Assembly (NCBI GenBank): GCA_030038595.1
Contig: JASHSW010000236.1
Span: forward strand, 1 to 6,670
Direction: 5' to 3'
Length of the DNA: 6,670 nt
DNA from: Methylovirgula sp.
GTDB taxonomy: Bacteria > Pseudomonadota > Alphaproteobacteria > Rhizobiales > Beijerinckiaceae
Of this stretch, positions 1 through 6,670 are shown piece by piece (position 1 is the stretch's first letter; every line of letters begins with the position of its first letter). Position numbers and translations under genes: made by a program. The notes under the pieces were generated by a model. It was not told the origin of the DNA and did no database searches. It saw only the letters and a program-made list of their open reading frames with translations.

Positions 1-10
1 CGCCGCGCGC

Positions 11-404
11 CTATGCCGGCCGCTGCCAGTCGGCCGGACGGCCGCCGCTTAGGCGGAGGAAAGTCCGGGCTCCACGGAGACACGGTGCCGGATAATGTCC
101 GGCGGGGGCGACCCCAGGGAAAGCGCCACAGAGAAGAGACCGCCGGCCGCGGGTCGGCAAGGGTGAAACGGTGCGGTAAGAGCGCACCGCGCCCATGGCA
201 ACATGGGCGGCATGGCAAGCCCCACCGGGAGCAAGACCGAATAGGGGCGCGCGCAGCTCTCGCGAGCCGCAGGTCCGTCTCCGGACCGTCGCCCGGGTTG
301 GTTGCTTGAGGCGGCCGGCAACGGCCGTCCAAGAAGAATGGCCGTCGCGCGCGCGGGATTCTCGCGCGCCGTACCGAACCCGGCTTACAGGCCGGCTGGC
401 ATAT
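11..404 (+). ncRNA. rnpB: RNase P RNA, bacterial class A (complete)
   Basis: This is the catalytic RNA of ribonuclease P, which removes the 5' leader of precursor tRNAs together with the protein RnpA. The class A core is directly visible. The 5' P4 block GGAGGAAAGTCCGGGCTCC lies at 55-73, and its 3' partner CCCGGCTT at 379-386. The two pair as AAG/CCGGG (61-69, with U64 as the usual bulge) against 379-386. The conserved hairpin GGTGCGGTAAGAGCGCACC is at 170-188, ACAGAG at about 128, and GGAGCAAGACCGAATAGGGG-like sequence at about 228-246. The ends were set by helix P1, in which 12-21 pairs with 394-403. The gene is therefore complete at about 394 nt, the usual size. One base departs from the expected ACAGAAC block before P4 (C at 375). 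The gene stands alone and converges on the coiled-coil gene. Termini are good to a few bases. Confidence 0.94.
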
Positions 405-438
405 CTTCTCCTATCCGGAGCTCCAGGAAGCCTCTCTC

Positions 439-464
439 CCGGCCGGCGCTTCGCGCCGAGCCGG
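439..464 (+). terminator. Hairpin after rnpB, probable terminator or 3' processing element
   Basis: An inverted repeat begins about 35 bases past the rnpB 3' end. CCGGC (439-443) and CGGCGC (444-449) pair, across a TTC loop (450-452), with GCGCCG (453-458) and GCCGG (460-464), leaving A459 bulged. That gives 11 GC-rich pairs. No T-run follows, so this is not a textbook intrinsic terminator. Many alphaproteobacterial terminators do lack a clear T-run. It could act on either strand because it lies between convergent genes. Confidence 0.42.
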
Positions 465-513
465 AATCCGGAGGCTGCAAGCGCAGGGCACAAAGGGAAT
501 TGGTACTGGGCCG

Positions 514-542
514 CGGACCCGCGCCGCTTCGCGGCTTGTCCG
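514..542 (-). terminator. Hairpin after the coiled-coil gene, probable terminator
   Basis: This inverted repeat lies about 37 bases beyond the stop codon of the minus-strand gene. CGGAC (514-518) pairs with GTCCG (538-542), and inside it GCCGC (523-527) pairs with GCGGC (531-535) around a three-base loop. On the minus strand the loop reads GAA. No T-run follows. Its position fits termination of the leftward transcript. With the hairpin at 439-464 it could form a two-way stop between convergent genes. Confidence 0.36.
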
Positions 543-578
543 GGAAAGTAGCCGACGGCCCCGCAGCGAGACGGTTCG

Positions 579-3500
579 CTATCCCCCGAGACGGCCGGCG
601 GCATGCGCCAGCATCGTATAGACCTTGCCGGTCTCCGAAGTCAGATAGGTGCGGGTCAAGCTGTCGTCGCGATCATCGCGGCTCACGTCGGCGAGCAGCC
701 GCTCGAACTCCTGCACGTAGCGGTCGACGGTGTCGCGGAACTCGATGTCGTTGCGATAGCGGCGGCGGATTTCCTCGAAGGTCTGCGGACCGCGGCCGAT
801 ATAGAGCTGCCGCGAGAACGCATTGGGCTCGCCGCGCCGGTAGTTGTCCCAAGCCTCGCCGATTGCGGCATGATCGACCATGCGGGCGATGTCATGCGAA
901 ATCGCTTCCAACGGCTCGCTCTGCTGAGGCACGCGCGGCAGGGGTTTTGGCGGCTGCGTTTCCTCGCGCGAAGCGCGGGCAAGAAGATCGGAAAGCCAAC
1001 TCGGCCCGCGATCGCCGGGGTTCGCCGGACGCGGTCCATTCGTCAGCGGACGCACGGGCCGCGACGGCTCCTGACGCGCCTCGGCAAGCGCCGCTTCGCG
1101 TTCCGGCCGAGCCGCTTCAAGCCGCCGCACCAAAGCGCCCTCCGACCGCCCGGCGCCGAACGTCGTGGGATCCGACAGATCGTAGGAATGGCCGGAGCGG
1201 GCGACGATATCCGTCAACTCGTTGAGCGCCTTGATCTGATCGGCGACCACGCGACGCATGGCCGCGGTCTGCTCGGCCGTCTCTTGCGGCAGGATCACGG
1301 CATTGCGGCGCAATTCCTCACGGGTCGCTTCCAGTTCGCGCTGGATTTCGCGCGATATGCCGCGCATCTCGTTCGCCGCCACCTCGAAACGTGCCGTCGA
1401 TTGGCCCAAGATCCCTTCGATCTCGGCATTTGCTTCTTCGTAAGCGGCATGCAGGAGCGCCGCGGTGCGTTCGCGTTCGGTGCCAAGCGAAGAGCGTATG
1501 TCGCCAAACTGCCGCTCGACCATGCCGGCAGTGGTCTGCGACGTCTCTCCCAGGAAGGTGCCGATCTCCTGCGCCCGGCTTTCGACGCGTCGGAACGAAT
1601 CGTCGACGACCGCCGAGAAGGACGCCATCATCTGTTCGAACTCGTCGCGCTGCGCTTGCACCGAGTTGAGGAGCGTTCCGAGCGCGGCGCGGCGTTCGTC
1701 CAAAGTGCGGTCGAGTTCGACCTGCGAGCGGGAAAGATCGGCCGCCGCTCCTGCAAGCGCCTGCTGCTGGCGGGCAATGGTTTCGTAGAGGGCCCTGGCG
1801 CTGCCGATCGTCGTACCCGCATTGGCGCCAAGATCTTCGATCTCTTTGGTGATCCCGGTGATCGCCTGTTCGAACTGCTGGATGCGCGCGCCCAAGCCTG
1901 TCTCGATCAATTTGAAGCTCGCATCGGCGTTGGCGATCATCTGCTGCAGAGCCGCGTTTCGGTCAGCCAGCGCGCCGATGGTCGCGGTCATTTCCCGTTT
2001 CAGCGTGTCGTTGGTATCGACCAACGCCTGCACGGAAGCCCCGGCGTTGGTGACCAGCGCATCTCTGAAATCGACGGCGGACTGTGCGAGGGTGGCCGTA
2101 AGTTCGGCCTGCTTCTGCCCAAGGTGTCCGACGAGGTCGGTTCCTTTCGTCTCGAGTACGGCATGGATCTCATCCGAACGGGCGCGCAGGCTTTCACTCA
2201 AATTGCGGCTGCGCTCGTCGAGCGCGATCTGCAGCTCGGAGAGGCGGCTCGCGAGAGTCGTGCCGATCTCCGATACCCGAGCCGCGAGCACGCCGCCGAT
2301 TTCCCCTATCCGCCCGGCGAGCGTCGAATCGATATCGCTCGAGGCCTGCGCGAGTAACGTCTTCAATGCATCGGCGCGGCCGGTGAGCAACCGGGCGAGA
2401 TCGCCGGATTCCTTATCCAACGCGACGCCGATGTTGCTTGTGTGGCGCGCGAGACTCTCGTCGATTTCGCGGGCGCGCGCCGTGATATTGGCACTGAGAT
2501 CGCGGCCGCGCGCGTCGAGATCCGCCGAAACCGAGTCGAGGCGGTGAACCACGCGCTCTTCGAAACTGGCGATACGTTCGTCGAGCGTCTCGGCGATTTC
2601 CGCCGCCCTGCCGCCGAGCGCCGCGTTGACCTCCTCGGCCCGGGCGGAAAGTGCTTCGGTAATCGACATCGCGCGATTGGAAAGGATCTCGTCGATCTCG
2701 TTGGCCCTCGTCTCCAGCGCATGGGCAACTTCGCGGCCGCCTTCGCCGAGCACCTTGGCGATGTCGAGCGTGCGTGCCGCCAAACTCTCGGTGAGCGATT
2801 TGGCACGCCCGTCAAGTCCGGCATCGACCCGCAGCAGCAGGGCGTCGAGCGATTGCTCCAGCTCCTTGAGCTTGGCCGAAGCCCGATCCTCAAAGCCCCG
2901 GGTCTGCGCGACGAACATATCCGCCGTCTGTCGGACGCGTGATTCGAGCTTGCCTTCGAGCTCGCCGCCTTGCACGGAAATTACCGATTCGAGCGCGTCG
3001 AGCTGTTGGGCGAACAGCCCCGAAAGTTGCTGGGCGTCATCGCCGAGCCGCGACGCGATCGCTTCGGCGCCACCGATCATCGCCTGCTCGAAGTCGCGCA
3101 GCCGATCGGCCAAGCTTCCACCGACCCGCTCGCTATGGGTGGCAATCGCATTGATCGCGTCATTGACCGTTTCGGTGAAGCGGTCGCCGAGCGTAGCGGC
3201 GTGATAGGTGAACGCATCGAGAGATTCTTGCGCGGTCGCGGCCAGCCGCTCGTTGATCTTCTCGGATTGCGCCGCCACCTCCCCGAAGCGCCGCAGCAGC
3301 GCCTGCGCGATGTCGTCGCTCGCATTGCCGACCGTGAGTTCCACGCTCTCCTTGGCGCGCTCCAGACGACCGACGATGTCTTCAGCCTGCACCGTCAGGC
3401 TTTCGACCAACTGATCGCTCGCGTGTCCAACCGTGGCCTCGACGCTGTCTTTGGCCTGCTCCAGGCGGGCAATCATGTCTTCAGCCTGCGCCGTGAGGCT

Positions 3501-4652
3501 CTCGACGAGCTGATCGCTCGTTTGCCCGACCGTGGCCTCGACGCTCTCTTTGGCGTGCTCCAAACGGGCGATGACGTCTTCGGCCTGTACGGCCAGGCTG
3601 TCGACCAATTGATCGCCGGCCTGATTCAGAGCGAAGCGAATTTCTTCGGCCTTGGCGCCAAGCGCCATCGTGATGCGGTTGCCGGTCGCGCTGATATTCT
3701 CGCTTAGCCCGGTCGAAGCAGTCTCCATCTCGTGGGAAAAGGAGTCGTGCGCACCGCCGATCGCGCTGCGCATGCGCTCGCCGTTGACCTGAATCGCCTC
3801 GCGCTCGCTGACGAGCTCGTCGACCAGCGTGCGGATGCGCCGCTCATTGTCCGAATACGACCGTTCGAGGTTCGATACTTCCGAACGCACCAGGGTCTCC
3901 AGTTCACCGGCCCGCGCCAGCGCTCGCTCGATTCCATCGCCCATCGAAACGATTTCCCGACGAATCGCCTGGGAGAGCGTGACCATTTGTTCGGCGGCGA
4001 TGGACTCAGGCTCTGCGAGCCGCATCGCAATTTCGACCATCGAACGCGCCGTAAGCCGCATTTCCTGGGCGCGCCGTGCCAACACAGCCGTGATGACAAA
4101 AAAGATCACCGGCCCGATTACGGCGAGTACGTAGAGCGGGAAATCCGGACGCGCCAACAGAGGTCCGTGCCCCAGGAATTCGCCGCGGCGGGCGATGAAA
4201 AAGGACGCCGCGAGTACGATCCATATTGCGGAGAAGAGCACGGCGAGCGCGAACGGCGCCTGGCTTGGCTTGCGGTTCAAGGCGCGCAACATGGCGCCGA
4301 CGGAATCGCGGTCGTCGTTGGCGGGCGGGACGGACGGCGTCGTCAAGCGCTCTGCCCCGACTCCGGGCTCGGCGGTCTTGCCCGGGCGCTTCGGCGCGAA
4401 AAGCGGATGATCGTCAACCTCCGGCAGGCGAAGTGCCGAACGCTCGGCCTCCGGTCCACCGCTCTCCTCGGCCGCAACATCCGGTGGGCGTTTGGTCGCT
4501 TTTTTGTCGGGTTCGGATGGGGTGGCGAAGAGCGTGGCGGAAGTCTCGGGATCTGCGGGTTTTTCGGCCGATCCTTCGCCGAGGTTTAATGCTTCCTCGA
4601 TCGCCGATAGAGCCGCAGCCGCGGGATCTTGCGCCTTTTTGGACGTGGCCAT
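579..4652 (-). CDS. Giant membrane-anchored hendecad coiled-coil protein, GPR/RgsE-like polar growth factor
   Basis: The protein has 1357 residues. ATG at 4652 is preceded by GAGAGG (4659-4664) at 6-base spacing, which supports the start. Residues 1-125 are acidic, proline-rich and probably disordered, ending in an ANDDRDSVGAMLRAL block (111-125). Two hydrophobic segments at about 133-154 and 171-192 look like membrane spans joined by a short loop. Residues about 292-896 form a continuous 11-residue repeat, and 897-1150 is further coiled coil. A proline-rich linker follows (about 1190-1248), carrying a short amphipathic motif SWLSDLLARAS (1218-1228). The C-terminal domain (about 1249-1355) includes FEEIRRRYR (1292-1300) and TYLTSETGKVYTMLAHA (1335-1351). 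The architecture resembles the growth pole ring protein GPR of Agrobacterium and RgsE of Sinorhizobium, which I recall as about 2100 residues with apolipoprotein-like repeats and organising unipolar growth. This one is about one third shorter. No Walker A, HAMP or chemoreceptor signalling tip is seen, so SMC, kinesin or chemoreceptor labels would be misleading. The family call is from memory; function in this organism is inferred. Confidence 0.85.
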   Translation of the reverse strand: MATSKKAQDPAAAALSAIEEALNLGEGSAEKPADPETSATLFATPSEPDKKATKRPPDVAAEESGGPEAERSALRLPEVDDHPLFAPKRPGKTAEPGVGAERLTTPSVPPANDDRDSVGAMLRALNRKPSQAPFALAVLFSAIWIVLAASFFIARRGEFLGHGPLLARPDFPLYVLAVIGPVIFFVITAVLARRAQEMRLTARSMVEIAMRLAEPESIAAEQMVTLSQAIRREIVSMGDGIERALARAGELETLVRSEVSNLERSYSDNERRIRTLVDELVSEREAIQVNGERMRSAIGGAHDSFSHEMETASTGLSENISATGNRITMALGAKAEEIRFALNQAGDQLVDSLAVQAEDVIARLEHAKESVEATVGQTSDQLVESLTAQAEDMIARLEQAKDSVEATVGHASDQLVESLTVQAEDIVGRLERAKESVELTVGNASDDIAQALLRRFGEVAAQSEKINERLAATAQESLDAFTYHAATLGDRFTETVNDAINAIATHSERVGGSLADRLRDFEQAMIGGAEAIASRLGDDAQQLSGLFAQQLDALESVISVQGGELEGKLESRVRQTADMFVAQTRGFEDRASAKLKELEQSLDALLLRVDAGLDGRAKSLTESLAARTLDIAKVLGEGGREVAHALETRANEIDEILSNRAMSITEALSARAEEVNAALGGRAAEIAETLDERIASFEERVVHRLDSVSADLDARGRDLSANITARAREIDESLARHTSNIGVALDKESGDLARLLTGRADALKTLLAQASSDIDSTLAGRIGEIGGVLAARVSEIGTTLASRLSELQIALDERSRNLSESLRARSDEIHAVLETKGTDLVGHLGQKQAELTATLAQSAVDFRDALVTNAGASVQALVDTNDTLKREMTATIGALADRNAALQQMIANADASFKLIETGLGARIQQFEQAITGITKEIEDLGANAGTTIGSARALYETIARQQQALAGAAADLSRSQVELDRTLDERRAALGTLLNSVQAQRDEFEQMMASFSAVVDDSFRRVESRAQEIGTFLGETSQTTAGMVERQFGDIRSSLGTERERTAALLHAAYEEANAEIEGILGQSTARFEVAANEMRGISREIQRELEATREELRRNAVILPQETAEQTAAMRRVVADQIKALNELTDIVARSGHSYDLSDPTTFGAGRSEGALVRRLEAARPEREAALAEARQEPSRPVRPLTNGPRPANPGDRGPSWLSDLLARASREETQPPKPLPRVPQQSEPLEAISHDIARMVDHAAIGEAWDNYRRGEPNAFSRQLYIGRGPQTFEEIRRRYRNDIEFRDTVDRYVQEFERLLADVSRDDRDDSLTRTYLTSETGKVYTMLAHAAGRLGG
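1965..3779 (-). repeat. Array of about 55 in-phase 11-residue (hendecad) units inside the coiled-coil gene
   Basis: This stretch encodes residues 292-896. Counted from residue 292 in steps of 11, nearly every unit has a hydrophobic residue at position 3, a hydrophobic or small residue at 7 and a hydrophobic residue at 10. Examples are AGLDGRAKSLT (611-621), EILSNRAMSIT (655-665), TTLASRLSELQ (798-808) and ESLRARSDEIH (820-830). The 4-3-4 spacing is the core pattern of a hendecad coiled coil. From about residue 600 to 885, position 7 is often Ala, Ser, Gly or Thr and position 6 is often Arg; before that, position 7 is more often Val, Leu or Ile. I found no insertion or deletion that shifts the register. 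The pattern breaks down near residue 897. Confidence 0.8.
3318..3614 (-). repeat. Three tandem 99-bp repeats (33 residues each) in the coiled-coil gene
   Basis: Residues 347-379, 380-412 and 413-445 are near-copies. Each starts DQLV(D/E)SL, continues QAED then (I/V)(A/G)RLE.AK.SVE, and ends (A/L)TVG followed by a variable triplet. The DNA copies are 3516-3614, 3417-3515 and 3318-3416; by eye, neighbouring copies agree at about four fifths of positions. Each repeat is exactly three 11-residue units, so a change in copy number would keep both the reading frame and the coiled-coil phase. The next block (from residue 446, DDIAQAL) is a more diverged continuation. Confidence 0.85.
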
Positions 4653-5010
4653 AATTGCCTCTCACCGACGGGGCCGACGCCAACGCCACGGCCTCCGGCA
4701 TGGTTTGTCAAACGGCGTGGATTGTCATCCGTTAACCAATCTACTCTACATCCCAGCTTCGTTGATTGAAACCGCCGTACCAAGAAGGTTCGATTCGTCG
4801 TTAACGCGGCCTTCACCATAACCGAAAAGATTCTCGCCCCGTCGCGCAAGCCGCTTCCCGCCAGAATTTTCAAGCAAAAACCGCGCGATGGCAAGAAAAG
4901 ACTTAATCGAGAGCGAGGCGCGGCGGCTTGCGTCCCAAAGAATCGACCCGTCAATCTGCGTTCTGCCGCGCCGCCAGCCGGCTAGGATCATACCCCCGTG
5001 CGGGATAGCA
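4653..5010. promoter_or_regulatory. Divergent intergenic region between the coiled-coil gene and the Hpt gene
   Basis: These 358 bases hold no convincing gene. The region is more AT-rich than its flanks at about 4700-4910 and must contain the start signals of both genes. Two GTTAAC palindromes lie at 4731-4736 and 4800-4805, the only two in the window. The first extends to GTTAACCAAT, which resembles a CtrA half-site (TTAACC), but neither makes the full TTAA-N7-TTAA site. On the + strand, TTCTGC (4961-4966) and TAGGAT (4983-4988) with a 16-base spacer are a weak promoter candidate for the Hpt gene. The evidence for regulation is only positional. Confidence 0.4.
4706..4711 (-). promoter_or_regulatory. 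TTGACA, possible -35 element of the coiled-coil gene
   Basis: The minus strand reads TTGACA here, a perfect match to the sigma-70 -35 consensus, 54 bases before the start codon. The hexamer 17 bases downstream reads TGGCGT, a poor -10 element, and shifting the spacer by one does not help. It is a candidate only; the match could be chance or belong to an activator-dependent promoter. Confidence 0.25.
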
Positions 5011-5385
5011 ATGCACCTGCGAGATAAAGCCCAAGTTCTTGCCGAGCGCCAGCCGCTCGACCCCGTCCATCTCGCCGCGCAGACGGGCGGCGACCTCCCG
5101 TTGCAACGCGATCTTTTGAAGCTTTTCGTCGCCCAGTCCGCCGAATTAATGGCGGCCATGCGAATCGCCGATCCCCCGGTCGCCGGCGATCTCGCCCATA
5201 AGCTCGGCGGGTCCGCGCGCGCAATCGGCGCGTTCGAGCTTGCCGGAGCCGTCGTCAAACTGGAAGGCGCGCTTGGTCGCGACGATTGGCAAACTGCGCT
5301 CGAATCCGTGGCCGCCGCTCTTGGCAGGGCGCGCCGCGCCGTCGAAGCCCACCTGGGCGAGCTTTCGTCGCAGCCGGCGCCTTAG
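5011..5385 (+). CDS. Orphan histidine phosphotransfer (Hpt) domain protein
   Basis: This is a 124-residue, probably cytoplasmic, single-domain protein that would pass phosphate between response-regulator receiver domains on a histidine. The signature is LAHKLGGSARAIGAFELAG (residues 61-79), with His63 the likely phosphorylated residue. LDPVHLAAQTGGD (16-28) and the following helix are typical of rhizobial stand-alone Hpt proteins. At +3 from the histidine, where most Hpt domains have Lys (HxLKG), this one has Gly66; a Lys sits at +1 instead. ATG at 5011 was chosen because family similarity begins just after it. An in-frame ATG at 4888 would add 41 residues with no resemblance to the family. 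Only a weak GGGA (5002-5005) precedes the start. No kinase or receiver gene is adjacent, so its partners are unknown. It is divergent from the coiled-coil gene and lies 150 bases before the ferredoxin gene. Confidence 0.85.
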   Translation: MHLRDKAQVLAERQPLDPVHLAAQTGGDLPLQRDLLKLFVAQSAELMAAMRIADPPVAGDLAHKLGGSARAIGAFELAGAVVKLEGALGRDDWQTALESVAAALGRARRAVEAHLGELSSQPAP

Positions 5386-5421
5386 CCTCATCCCATCCTG
5401 CGCGACAGACGCAATGCATCT

Positions 5422-5454
5422 GCCGGAAGCGAAGCCGAAAGTTCGGTCTCCGGC
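5422..5454 (+). terminator. Hairpin after the Hpt gene, possible terminator
   Basis: GCCGGA (5422-5427) pairs with TCCGGC (5449-5454), and inside it CCGA (5435-5438) pairs with TCGG (5443-5446) around a four-base loop. It starts 37 bases after the Hpt stop codon. An asymmetric internal loop weakens it and no T-run follows. It may separate the Hpt transcript from the ferredoxin gene, or be an incidental inverted repeat. The remainder of 5386-5535 shows no gene and no clear promoter. Confidence 0.25.
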
Positions 5455-5535
5455 AAAGACAAGGCTGTTCAACGGGAAAGCTCTTCAGTAAGAGAGGGCC
5501 CAACTCCGGCTCCAGCGATCTCCGAGCGGCCATTT

Positions 5536-6670
<1,135 letters not shown>

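Noticed and set aside
302..1225. 307-codon + strand frame starting inside rnpB
   Set aside because: It overlaps a structured RNA gene and then runs antisense to the coiled-coil gene; its product is Arg/Ala/Pro low-complexity sequence with no family resemblance.
603..2357. Long open frame (584 codons) on the + strand opposite the coiled-coil gene
   Set aside because: It is antisense to a gene with clear domains, is Arg-rich with no recognisable motif, and reflects GC-rich codon bias and the repeat structure keeping the opposite frame free of stops. The same applies to the + strand frames at 1822-2547, 2970-3707 and 3732-4589.
3318..3614. CRISPR-like or mobile-element repeat
   Set aside because: The 99-bp copies are contiguous with no spacers, lie in frame inside a coding region and encode coiled-coil units; no transposase or terminal inverted repeats are present.
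579..4652. Chemoreceptor, SMC/kinesin ATPase or intermediate-filament identity for the coiled-coil protein
   Set aside because: There is no HAMP domain or conserved chemoreceptor signalling tip, no Walker A or B motif, and the two N-terminal spans with an 11-residue repeat do not fit these families.
4888..5010. Upstream in-frame ATG extending the Hpt protein by 41 residues
   Set aside because: The extension does not resemble Hpt proteins, has no good ribosome binding site, and would occupy the divergent promoter region. ATG 5011 fits the family length.
4653..5010. Three GANTC (CcrM methylation) sites in the divergent region
   Set aside because: GANTC occurs about every 300-350 bases across the whole window by eye, so three here is not an enrichment.

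Overview
The window is GC-rich and looks like a chromosomal segment of an alphaproteobacterium, most likely a member of the Rhizobiales (Hyphomicrobiales). Three things point there: an alphaproteobacterial-looking class A RNase P RNA, a giant apolipoprotein-like coiled-coil membrane protein of a type I know from the unipolar growers of this order, and a putidaredoxin-type ferredoxin followed by a thioredoxin-reductase-like ferredoxin-NADP+ reductase, a pairing I recall from Rhodopseudomonas. These assignments rest on motifs and memory of the families, not on a database search.

Layout. A complete rnpB lies on the + strand at about 11-404. It converges on a very long minus-strand gene (579-4652). 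The 174 bases between them hold two strong GC hairpins that could stop transcription from both sides. The minus-strand gene encodes 1357 residues: a disordered N-terminus, two membrane spans, a rod of about 55 eleven-residue units with no indel (including three near-identical 33-residue repeats), a proline-rich linker and a compact C-terminal domain. It is best explained as a short relative of the growth pole ring protein GPR/RgsE. A 358-base divergent regulatory region (4653-5010) separates it from the rightward genes.

The rightward genes are an orphan single-domain histidine phosphotransfer (Hpt) protein (5011-5385), a [2Fe-2S] ferredoxin (5536-5856) and the first two thirds of a ferredoxin-NADP+ reductase (5952 to the window end). 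The ferredoxin and reductase probably form an electron chain from NADPH through FAD and the [2Fe-2S] cluster to a P450 or another oxygenase that is not in the window. The Hpt protein could feed a phosphorelay; whether it relates to the divergently encoded polar protein is only a guess from position.

No mobile element, CRISPR array, tRNA or phage gene is visible. The most interesting item is the coiled-coil protein: its perfect 11-residue register over about 600 residues, its recently duplicated 99-bp repeats and its uncharacterised C-terminal domain.
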